From Micromonospora phytophila (lineage in GTDB: Bacteria; Actinomycetota; Actinomycetes; Mycobacteriales; Micromonosporaceae), in contig NZ_JAMOKF010000020.1 in the NCBI RefSeq assembly GCF_023656545.1, positions 1-36,985 on the forward strand: a stretch of DNA of 36,985 bases, read 5' to 3'. Position numbers and translations under genes: made by a program. Positions 1-7,639 of the stretch are shown here, piece after piece; the first letter of the stretch is position 1; every line of letters starts with the position of its first letter. The notes under the pieces were generated by a model. The model saw only the letters and a program-made list of their open reading frames with translations, did not search any database and was not told the DNA's origin.

Positions 1-734
1 CCGGCGGTCAGGTAGGCGAACGCGACCAGCACCGTGCCGACCGCGCCGGTCGCGCCGTTGACCAGCGGCGGATGCCCGCGCCAGCGGGCCAGCCCGCCGG
101 TCGCCGCGCCGATGAGCAGGGCCACCGCCGGCAGAATCAGGATCGCCTGCCGCTGCGCCGCGTCGGCGTCGAGCCCGGCCGGCTCCAGCACACCGAGCCG
201 TAGGGCGGGCAACGGCCCGGCGGATGTGAGCGACGGGACGACCGAGACCAGCGCCAGCAGCCAGACCGCGCCGCCCACCGCCGCCATGTTCCAGCCCAGC
301 GGCGGCTTCACCAGGACGGCGATCCCGGCACCCGCGCCGACCAGCGCGCCGAGGGTCGCGCAGATGCCGACGGCCAAGATCGGGTCCACAGAGAACCGCA
401 AGGCGGCCTGGGCCGGCCGGATGCAGAGCGGCGCCACGACGGTGGCGCCCAGCGCGGCAGCGGCGGCGACGGCCACCAGGCTGCCCGTGCTCCCCAACAC
501 CCCGTACCGGCGGGCCAGGCGTGCGGTGACGACGGTGCCGGCTACGGCGGCGTGTGCCGCGAACCAGCCCACCCAGACGAGCTGGGCCGGCCACTGGTTG
601 ACGGTGGCGCCGGTGGAGGCGCCGGTGAGCTGGACGATGCCGAAGCCGAACGCGATGCCGAGCTGACCGGCACCGGCGAGCACGCCCATGCCGAGCGCTG
701 TGAGCAGCAGGTTACGCCAGGTGCGAAAGACCAT
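1..734 (-). CDS. polytopic membrane protein, 3' end outside window
   Basis: On the minus strand the frame stays open from an ATG at 734-732 to the window edge, so the C-terminus is missing. The protein starts MVFRTWRNLLLTALGMG and is rich in Ala, Gly, Val and Leu. Several hydrophobic stretches of about 20 residues alternate with short Arg-containing loops, so it is an inner-membrane protein with at least six likely spans. I recognise no catalytic motif or transporter signature; such proteins in actinomycetes are usually annotated as hypothetical. It lies 50 bp downstream of the cupin gene on the same strand, so the two may be co-transcribed. In-frame GTG codons further upstream (for example near 786) could also serve as start, because the frame is open into the end of the cupin gene. 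Confidence 0.7.
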   Translation of the reverse strand, partial: MVFRTWRNLLLTALGMGVLAGAGQLGIAFGFGIVQLTGASTGATVNQWPAQLVWVGWFAAHAAVAGTVVTARLARRYGVLGSTGSLVAVAAAAALGATVVAPLCIRPAQAALRFSVDPILAVGICATLGALVGAGAGIAVLVKPPLGWNMAAVGGAVWLLALVSVVPSLTSAGPLPALRLGVLEPAGLDADAAQRQAILILPAVALLIGAATGGLARWRGHPPLVNGATGAVGTVLVAFAYLTA

Positions 735-784
735 GTCCGGCACGCTACGCAACTTATGCACTATTTGTGACCGGAGTGCAGGAT

Positions 785-1054
785 TCACGTCGCACCGCCC
801 TGCCAGCGGTTCGACCAGGCGCGCGAGGTACGCGTCCCGCCCACATTGGTGAACATGTGGATGGTGCCCGGGTTGCGATAGACCACGCCGCCGGTCGGCT
901 CGTCCGCGTCAATCCGGGTGCCGTCGACCGTCTGCACCAGGTTCTCCGCGTCCTGCACCGCCACCACCAGGTAAGGGTGGTCGTGCCGGTGCAGCGGCTG
1001 GGACTCGCCCGGCTCCAGCGCACACGTACGGATCATGGCCTCGTGCGCGGACAA
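785..1054 (-). pseudogene. cupin-domain protein, probably frameshifted near its C-terminus
   Basis: The 89-residue frame carries a clear cupin core: LEPGESQPLHRHDHPYLVVAV contains the metal-binding HxH region, and NPGTIHMFTNVGGTR is the second cupin motif. After TNVGGTR the frame turns to low-quality sequence and stops. The next frame reads YLARLVEPLAG, which is what cupin C-termini look like, so one base is probably missing near 830-835. The N-terminus is also short: the only starts are TTG at 1054 or ATG at 1036, directly in front of the cupin fold. Cupins of this size bind a metal or small ligand; no substrate can be named. It could be a decayed gene or an assembly error. Confidence 0.6.
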
Positions 1055-1419
1055 CGATCATGCCGCAGGCCAACCAGCATCCAGATGAGACATGCCCAGG
1101 GTGCGGCAGTCGCCGGCTGAGATCTTGCTCCTGAGCAGGGGTGGACGCGAGACGCCCCACGTGATCGTCTGAGCATTGTGGCACGGCGAAGGCCGTTGAC
1201 GTTCTTGACCGTGGTGGCCACCTGTCTCGCCCTCGCCGCCTGACCCCAGGCGGGCAGTAGCGACGGCGTCTGTTCGGAGTTGCCTGCCGGGCAGACCGAC
1301 TGCCCCGATCACTCCAACGTCGAGGAAGGGCGGCCGACGGCGTCGCTGCCGCTGGTGGTCGCCCCTTTCGTGATGCATCATGCGCCGCCAGGATCCGCCT
1401 TCCTTGCTGAAACGGAAAC
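1055..1419. other. non-coding stretch, nothing recognised
   Basis: Open frames are present on both strands but none has a recognisable domain, a ribosome-binding site or codon use like its neighbours. I see no RNA gene or repeat here. It leads into the operator-rich promoter of the exporter gene at 1557. Confidence 0.5.
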
Positions 1420-1541
1420 TACCCCAGGGGGGTATGTGTCGCAAGGGGTGGCCTGTCCGGTTGTCGTTGACGTGGATCACTTGACAAGGTATACCCCCAG
1501 GGGGTACACCTTCACCACTTACCCATACCCCCCAGGGGCAT
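1420..1541 (+). promoter_or_regulatory. three tandem CsoR-like palindromic operators
   Basis: Three near-palindromes of the type TACCCCC-A-GGGGGTA lie at 1420-1434 (TACCCCAGGGGGGTA), 1491-1507 (ATACCCCCAGGGGGTAC) and 1525-1541 (ATACCCCCCAGGGGCAT). G/C-tract palindromes flanked by TA are characteristic of binding sites of the CsoR/RcnR (DUF156) family, which senses copper, nickel/cobalt or persulfide. The middle site sits between a TTGACA box and a TACACC box, the third just before the ribosome-binding site, so binding should block initiation. No csoR-like gene is in the window. The family assignment is inference from operator shape. Confidence 0.6.
1481..1510 (+). promoter_or_regulatory. sigma-70-type promoter of the DHA2 exporter gene
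   Basis: TTGACA at 1481-1486 matches the -35 consensus exactly. TACACC at 1505-1510 is a plausible -10 at 18 bp spacing. The best of the three palindromes fills the spacer, as expected for a metal- or thiol-responsive repressor. It is the only good promoter match in front of the gene at 1557. Confidence 0.5.
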
Positions 1542-1556
1542 AAAGGAGTGGTTGTG

Positions 1557-2981
1557 ATGTCTCACGGAACCAAGCGGTGGTGGGCCCTCGGCCTCATCGC
1601 GCTCGCCCAGTTCATGGTCATCATGGACACCTCGATCATCGGCGTCGCCCTACCTCGGATGCAGACGGATCTCGGCTTCTCACCGGAGAACCTGTCCTGG
1701 GTGTTCAACGCCTACGTGGTCGCCTTCGGCGGCCTGCTGCTGCTCGGCGGCCGGTTGTCCGACCTGTTCGGCGCCCGCCGCATGTTCACCGCCGGCTGGC
1801 TGATCCTCCTGGTCGGCTCGGCCGCGGCGGGCCTGGCCGACAACGTCGCCGTCGAGCTGGCCGCCCGCGCCGTCCAGGGCACCGGCGCCGCCCTGATCGC
1901 ACCCTCGGCGCTGACGCTGCTGATGATGCTCTTCGGCGCCGAGCCGCGGGAGCTCACCCGGGCCCTCGCCCTCTACGGAGCTGCCGCCCCGGCCGGTGGC
2001 ACCGCCGGCGTCTTCCTTGGCGGCGTGATCACCGAGTACGTCAGCTGGCCCTGGGTCTTCTACATCAACATCCCGATCGCCCTGCTCGCCGTCCTCGCCA
2101 CCCCGGCGCTGATGCCGGCAGGCGACGCGCGGCGCGGCTCCCTTGACGTCGCGGGCGCCCTGACGGTCACCGCCGGTCTCGGCGCCGCCGTGTACGCCAT
2201 CGTCCGTGCCCCTGAGGTCGGCTGGACCTCCGCCCAGACCTGGCTGGTCCTCGCCGGTGCGGTCGCCGCACTGGTCGCGTTCGTCGCCATCCAGGCGGCG
2301 CGCCGTGAGCCGCTGATGCGACTGTCTATCTTCCGCGCCCCGAACCTCGCCGCCGCGAACGTCGCCCAGCTCCTGCTCGGCGCGGCGTGGATTCCGATGT
2401 GGTTCTACCTGAACTTGTACCTGCAGCAGGTCCTCGGCTACAGCGCCTTCCCCAGTGGCGCCGCGCTGCTGCCGATGACCGTCCTCATCATGGTCGGGAT
2501 GATCGCCGTCGCACCGCGGGCCATCAACCGGTTCGGACCCAAGCCCATGGCGGTGACGGGACTCGCGGTCCTCGCCGCTGGCCTCGGGTGGCTCGCCCTG
2601 ATCCGTCCCGATGGCACGTTCGTGGCGGACGTCCTGCCCGCCTCGCTCGTCGCGGCGCTGGGCATGTCGCTGGCCTTCATCCCGTCGCTGGGCACGGCGA
2701 TCTCCAGCGCCCGGCCCGAGGAAGGCGGGCTTGCCTCCGGCATCGTCAACACCAGCTACCAGGTCGGCTCCGCTCTCGGTCTGGCCGCCATGACCGCCGT
2801 CGCCGCCTCCTACGGCGCCGACCAGCTCGGCGATCTGCCGGCTCTGACCGACGGCTACTCGGCCGCCTTCATCGGCGCCGGCGTCATCGCCGCCGCCGGA
2901 GCTGTCATCGCCGCGATCACCCTGCGCACCCGCGCACCCCAACCGGAAACCACCGCCACCGAGACCGTCCGGGTCGGCTGA
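1557..2981 (+). CDS. DHA2 (EmrB/QacA) family MFS exporter
   Basis: A 474-residue major facilitator of the drug:H+ antiporter-2 family, expected to have 14 transmembrane segments. The N-terminus has the family signature with the conserved membrane aspartate (AQFMVIMDTSIIGVALP). Motif A is GGRLSDLFGARR, and motif C-like sequence is at GTGAALIAPSA. The preferred start is the ATG at 1557, 8 nt after GGAG (1545-1548); GTG codons at 1548 and 1554 are possible but overlap or crowd the ribosome-binding site. Such proteins export cationic drugs, dyes or own-made metabolites; the substrate cannot be read from sequence. The upstream CsoR-like palindromes suggest induction by a metal or reactive sulfur species, unusual for this family. 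It is monocistronic, followed by a strong terminator. Confidence 0.9.
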   Translation: MSHGTKRWWALGLIALAQFMVIMDTSIIGVALPRMQTDLGFSPENLSWVFNAYVVAFGGLLLLGGRLSDLFGARRMFTAGWLILLVGSAAAGLADNVAVELAARAVQGTGAALIAPSALTLLMMLFGAEPRELTRALALYGAAAPAGGTAGVFLGGVITEYVSWPWVFYINIPIALLAVLATPALMPAGDARRGSLDVAGALTVTAGLGAAVYAIVRAPEVGWTSAQTWLVLAGAVAALVAFVAIQAARREPLMRLSIFRAPNLAAANVAQLLLGAAWIPMWFYLNLYLQQVLGYSAFPSGAALLPMTVLIMVGMIAVAPRAINRFGPKPMAVTGLAVLAAGLGWLALIRPDGTFVADVLPASLVAALGMSLAFIPSLGTAISSARPEEGGLASGIVNTSYQVGSALGLAAMTAVAASYGADQLGDLPALTDGYSAAFIGAGVIAAAGAVIAAITLRTRAPQPETTATETVRVG

Positions 2982-3016
2982 CCTGGCTCTTCCCGCGGCG
3001 TGATCCCGCCTGACGA

Positions 3017-3059
3017 GTCTGCGGGGCGGTCGGCCGTCACGGCCGACCGCCCCACAGAC
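3017..3059 (+). terminator. long stem-loop terminator after the exporter gene
   Basis: Positions 3017-3036 and 3040-3059 form a 20-bp stem with one mismatch and a TCA loop. There is no T-run, as is usual in actinomycetes. It lies 36 bp after the exporter stop codon. Confidence 0.85.
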
Positions 3060-3247
3060 GAGCAAGGGGAGTAGGAGGTGCAGCCGGCCGGTTGCGGACG
3101 ACCCAACCCTCGAACGGGGCCTTGGTGGAAGGACCTTCCGGGTCTCGCCGTCGCCGGCCAACCGGACCCCTGCCGAGACCGATCGAGGTGTCAGCTCCGA
3201 CAGACGAGCGGAATCCTGCCCCTACGGTCGCCGGCCGATTGATTCCT

Positions 3248-3271
3248 CTAGGGGCTGTATCGAAGTCGCTC
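3248..3271 (+). repeat. IS-end-like repeat, copy 1
   Basis: This 24-nt segment, starting CTAGGGGCTGTATCGAAGTC, matches 5186-5209 with three differences and the same orientation. The CTAG at its edge fits the YTAR-type target of IS5 elements. Together the two copies bracket the lysR/phzF pair. Confidence 0.5.
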
Positions 3272-3313
3272 CGGGTCCGGCCGCAGCTTCGAGCCCAGTA
3301 CCAGGCAGAGGGG

Positions 3314-4222
3314 TCACGGCTCCTGCTGTGAGCCCGGGTTCCATGACGCGCGGAGCTGGTCGAGGACGACCGTGCTGCCGGCGCTGAGCGTGCGATCGGG
3401 GTGCGTGACGAGGTGGACGGCCGGCGCAGGTGGGAGCGGGCCGGGAACGGCAATGAGCGCGCCTGCCCGCAGCTCGGCGGCGGCGGTGGCGGTGGGAAGC
3501 ACCGCCCAGCCGAGCCCGGCCGCGACGCAGCGCTTGACGGCTTCAATGCTGCCGAACCGGACGCGGCGAAAGTCCGGTTGCCCGACGGCGAACAGGCTGC
3601 GGGCCACCTGGTCGCTGTAGCTGCAGCCGTCCTCGAGCAGGAGTACGTCGTGCTCGGCCAGCTGCGCCCAGGTGACTGTCCCTGCCGGCAGGTCGAGGTC
3701 GGGCCCGGCGACAATGGTGAGTTCTTCGGCGCCGAGGACCTGCAGATGGAGGTCAACGGCGGACATGTCGGGTTCGAGGAGCAGAGCAGCTTCGGCGGTG
3801 CCGGCGCGTACGGCTTGGAGGGCCTGCGCGGTGCCCCCTGGTACGAGCGACAACCGGATCTGGGGCGCCAGGAGGCGCAGCTTGCCGAGCACGGCGGGGA
3901 GTCGGTAGGCGCACAGGGACTCGGGGGCCATGAGCCGCACCCGGCCAGAGGGTCGGCCGTCTCGGGCGGGCACCTCGGAGGCAAGGCGGCCCTCCAGATC
4001 GAGCAGCTGGGTCGCGTACGACAGGAGCCGGGTGCCGGCGTCGGTCAGCGCAGCCCCGGACGGAAGCCGGTCGAACAGTCGGACGCCCAGGTGCCGCTCG
4101 AGGGCCTGCACATGCCCGGTCACGGTGGACTGCACGTAGCCCAGTTCCCGCCCCGTCGCGGTGAAACTGCCGGTGCGGGCCACGATGGTGAAGGTCCGCA
4201 GCAGGTCCGTCTCCACTGCCAT
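3314..4222 (-). CDS. LysR-family transcriptional regulator
   Basis: A 302-residue protein of normal LysR length. The N-terminal winged helix-turn-helix covers about residues 1-60 (FTATGRELGYVQSTVTGHVQ is the recognition region). A periplasmic-binding-protein-like effector domain follows from about residue 90. The ATG at 4222 follows AGGAAAGGA closely, which supports this start. It is divergent from the phzF-like gene, the classic arrangement in which a LysR protein controls its neighbour and itself from a shared intergenic region of 82 bp. The inducer is unknown. The pair is bracketed by IS-end-like repeats and may have moved as a unit. Confidence 0.9.
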   Translation of the reverse strand: MAVETDLLRTFTIVARTGSFTATGRELGYVQSTVTGHVQALERHLGVRLFDRLPSGAALTDAGTRLLSYATQLLDLEGRLASEVPARDGRPSGRVRLMAPESLCAYRLPAVLGKLRLLAPQIRLSLVPGGTAQALQAVRAGTAEAALLLEPDMSAVDLHLQVLGAEELTIVAGPDLDLPAGTVTWAQLAEHDVLLLEDGCSYSDQVARSLFAVGQPDFRRVRFGSIEAVKRCVAAGLGWAVLPTATAAAELRAGALIAVPGPLPPAPAVHLVTHPDRTLSAGSTVVLDQLRASWNPGSQQEP

Positions 4223-4304
4223 TCCTTTCCTCGATTTGTTCCATCATGATTCATCGTTGGACTTGATGGGGCTACGCGGCGAGACTACCCCTCGGAGGTG
4301 CTCG
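4223..4304. promoter_or_regulatory. shared lysR/phzF divergent control region
   Basis: The 82-bp gap holds an interrupted inverted repeat, CCATCA (4241-4246) and TGATGG (4264-4269), around the small palindrome ATCATGAT. LysR proteins bind interrupted dyads in such positions. The ribosome-binding site GGAGG of the phzF-like gene is at 4294-4298. Confidence 0.4.
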
Positions 4305-5189
4305 ATGACTGACATCGTTGACATGACGGTTGCGCGGCCCGGAGCCGCTGGGATGGAGGTGCTGCGCTACGCCGCCTTTCCGGACGGGGCCGTCGGCGGA
4401 AACCCCGCGGGTGTCGTGCTGGACGCGACCGGGCTCGACGACGCCGCCCGCCTGGCCGTCGCAGCCTCGGTGGGCTATTCCGAGACGGCGTTCCTCGAGC
4501 CCAGCAGGCGGGACGGGGAGTTCCGGGTGCGGTATTTCAGCCCACTGGCTGAGGTGGCGTTCTGCGGACACGCGACGATTGCCGCCGCCGTCGCCCTGGC
4601 CGAACGCCGCGGTAGCGGGCCGCTGCTGTTTCAGACTCTCGCCGGCGCGGTCGAGGTGAGCACCGATGAGAGCGATGCGGGCCGGACCGCCACGCTCACC
4701 AGCGTCCCCACCCGTACCCGGCCCGCCTCGGGCGAGGAGCTCGCCGCCGCTCTCGCAGCGCTACGCTGGCGCTCCGCCGACCTGGACCCCCGGTACCCCG
4801 TACACGTCGCGTACGCCGGCAACAACCACCTCGTACTCGCCGTGTCGGACCGCGCCCGCCTGGCGGACCTCAACTACGACTACGACACGCTGGCAGCCCT
4901 GATGGCCGAGCGCGGCTGGACCACGCTCCAACTCGTACACGCCCACACGCCGCTGCTGTTCTCTGCCCGCAACCCCTTCCCGCCCGGAGGTGTCGTGGAG
5001 GACCCCGCCACCGGAGCGGCCGCGGCCGCCTTCGGCGGCTACCTACGGGCACTCCACTTCGTGGACCCTCCGGCGCAGATCACGCTCCTGCAGGGCGCGG
5101 ACATGGGCAGCCCCAGCCGCCTGCTCGTTGACGTGATGGGCGACGACGACCGGGTGCAAGTGACCGGCAGCGCCAGATCGATTCGCTAG
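4305..5189 (+). CDS. PhzF-type isomerase/epimerase-fold protein
   Basis: A 294-residue protein of the PhzF family, which shares the diaminopimelate-epimerase fold. PhzF itself isomerises trans-2,3-dihydro-3-hydroxyanthranilate in phenazine synthesis, but most family members have no known substrate. Visible signatures are VGGNPAGVVLDATG at the N-terminus, YSETAFLEP with the catalytic Glu, CGHATIAAAVAL, and the glycine-rich VVEDPATGAAAAAFGGYL in the second half. The start at ATG 4305 follows GGAGG by 6 nt; an upstream in-frame extension to 4161 would overlap lysR and lacks a ribosome-binding site. No phenazine genes are nearby, so a role in phenazine synthesis is not supported. It is likely controlled by the divergent LysR protein. 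Confidence 0.88.
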   Translation: MTDIVDMTVARPGAAGMEVLRYAAFPDGAVGGNPAGVVLDATGLDDAARLAVAASVGYSETAFLEPSRRDGEFRVRYFSPLAEVAFCGHATIAAAVALAERRGSGPLLFQTLAGAVEVSTDESDAGRTATLTSVPTRTRPASGEELAAALAALRWRSADLDPRYPVHVAYAGNNHLVLAVSDRARLADLNYDYDTLAALMAERGWTTLQLVHAHTPLLFSARNPFPPGGVVEDPATGAAAAAFGGYLRALHFVDPPAQITLLQGADMGSPSRLLVDVMGDDDRVQVTGSARSIR

Positions 5190-5209
5190 GGCCTGTGTCG
5201 AAGTCGGTC
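5186..5209 (+). repeat. IS-end-like repeat, copy 2
   Basis: This 24-nt segment, starting CTAGGGCCTGTGTCGAAGTC, is the second copy of 3248-3271. It begins within the phzF-like stop codon region and runs directly into the transposase fragment at 5195-5425, so it probably is the terminal repeat of that element. Confidence 0.5.
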
Positions 5210-5425
5210 AGAGCCACTCGACGTGTACGCCTTGCCGGCCAGGACCCGGTCCGGGCGGGTCCGCGGCCGACCGGCGCCCAGGCGGGGCACCCGGATGCCG
5301 TCGAGCACCGCGACGAACTGGGGACTGTCCCCGCGCTGCCCAGCGGTCAACACGATCGACAACGGCTTCTGTCCCTGCTCACAGGCCAGGTGCAGTTTCG
5401 TCGTCAGCCCGCCCCGCGACCGCCC
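5195..5425 (-). pseudogene. IS5-family transposase, internal fragment
   Basis: Reading the minus strand from about 5425 gives [20 protein letters not shown], then [11 protein letters not shown] and [20 protein letters not shown], typical of the middle of IS5-type DDE transposases of actinomycetes. The N-terminal part with the first catalytic Asp and the C-terminal part are missing. At its right edge (about 5425) it abuts coding sequence of a copper ATPase on the other strand. It ends at the repeat at 5186-5209. The element is therefore a deletion remnant, not able to transpose. Confidence 0.8.
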
Positions 5426-6065
5426 GCAGGAGGTGGAGAAGGCGGCGACCGCGGCGGAGGCTGCCGGCCGGACGGCCGTGCTGGCCGGCTGGGACGGTCA
5501 GGCTCGCGGCGTCCTCGCGGTGGCCGACGTGGTCAAGCCGACCAGCCGGGCGGCGATTGCTCAACTCCGAGGCCTTGGCCTGACCCCGGTCCTCCTCACC
5601 GGCGACAACACCACTGTCGCACAGGCAGTCGCCGCCGAGGTCGGCGTTGACCAGGTGATCGCCGAGGTCCTGCCGGCCGACAAGGTGGACGTGGTCGCCC
5701 GGCTCCAGGCCGAGGGGAAGGTCGTGGCGATGGTCGGCGACGGAATCAACGACGCCGCCGCGCTCGCACAGGCCGACCTGGGCCTGGCCATGGGCACCGG
5801 CACGGACGTGGCGATCGAGGCGAGCGACCTGACCCTGGTCCGAGGCGACCTGACCGCCGCCGTGGACGCGATCCGGCTCTCCCGGCGCACCCTCGGCATC
5901 ATCAAGGGCAACCTGTTCTGGGCCTTCGCCTACAACGTGGCCGCCCTGCCGCTGGCCGCCGCCGGCCTGCTCAACCACATGATCGCCGGGGCCGCGATGG
6001 CCTTCTCCTCGGTCTTCGTGGTCGCCAACAGCCTCCGGCTGCGCCGCTTCCGCGCCGTCAGTTAA
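5426..6065 (+). pseudogene. copA: copper-type P1B-ATPase, C-terminal third only
   Basis: The frame carries the hinge and ion-channel end of a heavy-metal P-type ATPase: [27 protein letters not shown] and [11 protein letters not shown], then two C-terminal membrane segments ([18 protein letters not shown] and the last helix with [13 protein letters not shown]). The metal-binding N-terminus, the CPC membrane motif and the phosphorylated DKTGT motif are absent. They were removed at the junction with the transposase fragment near 5425. Assignment to the Cu+ exporter branch rests on the last helix sequence. It cannot pump metal. A longer open frame starting at 5223 is only an artefact running through the IS fragment. 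Confidence 0.85.
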
Positions 6066-6070
6066 GACAG

Positions 6071-6107
6071 CGTCGAGGCGCACCTGCCAGGCAGGTGCGC
6101 CTCGACG
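6071..6107 (+). terminator. stem-loop terminator after the ATPase remnant
   Basis: Positions 6071-6107 form a nearly perfect palindrome centred at 6089 (CGTCGAGGCGCACCTGCC and its complement). It sits 6 bp after the TAA stop. Confidence 0.8.
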
Positions 6108-6212
6108 TGCACGTCGAAGAGGTCTTCTGACCGGTGAAACGGTCATCTGGTTCACAGCCGCGAGCCAGACTTTGGCAGCCCATCGGCAATGACGTCCCGG
6201 CAGAGCAAGGCG

Positions 6213-6371
6213 TTATCGCAGTTGGTCGCGCAGATTGTTCATCTCGCTAACGTCCCGAAGTTGCTCCTCGTGGATCTTCTTGCCGAGGTCCGCGGCCTCA
6301 CCGCTACCGGGGGCCAATTCCATGTCCGCCATCGTCTCGTCCGGCATCCCGGTGCCGTACTCAGTTGCGCT
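6213..6371 (-). pseudogene. DUF305-like C-terminal remnant
   Basis: The minus strand reads TEYGTGMPDETMADMEL, then EAADLGKKIHEEQLRDVSEM, and stops at TAA 6215-6213. The first part resembles the start of the DUF305 core and the second its final helix. The HH-containing middle is missing, so this looks like a DUF305 gene with an internal deletion and no start. DUF305 proteins often accompany copper-resistance genes, which fits the CopA remnant beside it. The match is short; low to moderate confidence. Confidence 0.4.
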
Positions 6372-6700
6372 TGGTGCGCGTGTCGGGTTTGGCGGGCAAA
6401 CACTCCGCCAAGCATGCCGTCGCTGGGGAGAGCCATCGGCCGCTTTCCGCCAATGCGATAGATGGCGGGTGCGGCCGGATGGGGCTGTCTGAAGGGGTTG
6501 ATTCTCCTCCTAGTCCGCGAGGATTCGCAGTGTTTTCACGAAACTGCGCCGGGTAATCGGTGGCCGAGAGCCCGGCGAGCCGGTCGTGAGGCCAGGAAGC
6601 CGGAAGTGTCCGAGGCACCGACGGCGTACCGCGGGCGTTCTCTCCCCGCGGTACCGCGCCTCCGACTTTCCGGAGGCGTCAACCCGATGGGAGCTTGACG
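6372..6700 (+). promoter_or_regulatory. leader region of the C39 gene with two adjacent hairpins
   Basis: No gene is visible here. Just before the ribosome-binding site GGGAG (6689-6693) there are two consecutive perfect stem-loops: GTACCGCGGG 6626-6635 with CCCGCGGTAC 6645-6654, and CGCCTCCG 6657-6664 with CGGAGGCG 6671-6678. They could be an attenuator or a structured 5' leader. I looked for c-di-AMP (ydaO), cobalamin and SAM riboswitch cores and found none. Confidence 0.4.
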
Positions 6701-7396
6701 ATGAAATCACGTTTCCGAAAGAGCACGCTGTCCGTTGCCCTCATGGTCACCGGTGGCGCTGTTGCCGCTCCGGCGATGGCCGCTCACGCCAGTCCGGCAG
6801 TGGACACGCCGGCCGTTACGGTGCAGCTATCGCACGAGTCGCAGCCGCCGCCGGAGCCGCCCAAACCGCCCCAGCCGCAGCCGCCTCCGGACGAAGACAA
6901 TAGGGTGCTGGAGCACGACTACCAGAAGCAGCCGAATGGCTACTACTGCGCCCCGGCGGCGACCCGGATCGCCCTGTCCACGCAGGGCAAGGTCCTGAGT
7001 CAGAAGGAGGTCGCCCAGAAGTTGGGCACGACCGAGGCCGGTACGAATTCTGCCAATGACACCACCCGGGTGCTGAACGAGATGACCGGTGGCGGCTACG
7101 AGACCACGGAGATCGGCGGAGTCAATGCCACGCCGGAGCAGGTCGACAAGCTAAGTGCCGACGTGGTTGAGGCGGTCGACGCCAAGCGGGGCGTAGTGGC
7201 CAACACCATGGGAACCGGGGTCGACACCGATGGTGAGCAGCATGTGTTCCCCGGCGGGCACTACGTGACCATCATCGGATATGACGACGACGGCGACAGG
7301 CTGAAGGTCGCCGACCCGTACGACCCGGAGAAGCACTACTGGATGACCGACCAGAAGATGGCCAACTGGATCGCCGCCCGCGGCTACTCCGGCTAA
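6701..7396 (+). CDS. secreted C39-like cysteine peptidase
   Basis: A 231-residue protein with an N-terminal signal peptide (residues 1-28, Lys/Arg start, hydrophobic core, APAMAAHA cleavage region). A Pro/Glu/Lys/Gln-rich linker follows (about 49-63), then a papain-like C39 domain. The catalytic Cys is C83 in NGYYCAPAATRIAL, the His is H187 in GGHYVTIIGYDDDGD and the Asp is D205 in VADP. Free-standing C39-like proteins are secreted by many actinomycetes; unlike bacteriocin-exporter C39 domains no ABC transporter is fused or adjacent. The ATG at 6701 has GGGAG 7 nt upstream; a TTG at 6695 is less likely. It appears to be a single-gene unit. The substrate is unknown. Confidence 0.85.
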   Translation: MKSRFRKSTLSVALMVTGGAVAAPAMAAHASPAVDTPAVTVQLSHESQPPPEPPKPPQPQPPPDEDNRVLEHDYQKQPNGYYCAPAATRIALSTQGKVLSQKEVAQKLGTTEAGTNSANDTTRVLNEMTGGGYETTEIGGVNATPEQVDKLSADVVEAVDAKRGVVANTMGTGVDTDGEQHVFPGGHYVTIIGYDDDGDRLKVADPYDPEKHYWMTDQKMANWIAARGYSG

Positions 7397-7639
7397 TACC
7401 CCTCGCGACACGGCCGCAGTCCGGGCTCGAACACCAGGGCCCGGCCAGCGGCCTTGTCGGACGTCGACGGGCCCGCCTGGGGTCCCCGCGTCAGCCACGG
7501 CGGCGTGCCCGACGGAGTTGTACCGCGTACGGCTAGGTTCGAGCGTCAAGATGGGATGCTCACCGGTCAGGATTGTCAGGCGGGCTTGGGCGCGGCGAGG
7601 TGTTGATGTGTGTGGCCGCTCGCTGTGTCGGTCGCCGGT

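Noticed and set aside
34-666. 210-codon plus-strand frame at the window start
   Set aside because: It is antisense to the membrane protein gene that runs off the window edge, and is Ala/Pro/Arg/Thr-rich without a domain.
1680-3161. 493-codon minus-strand open frame opposite the DHA2 exporter
   Set aside because: Composition is Gly/Asp/Arg-rich low-complexity, it has no domain, and it is antisense to a clear transporter gene and its terminator. It is a GC-bias shadow.
5223-6065. Single 280-residue protein starting inside the IS fragment
   Set aside because: The first 65 codons are antisense to a transposase fragment. Only the part after about 5426 is ATPase-like, so the open frame is a chance fusion.
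6480-6690. c-di-AMP (ydaO), cobalamin or SAM riboswitch before the C39 peptidase gene
   Set aside because: None of the conserved core sequences is present; only two simple hairpins are visible.
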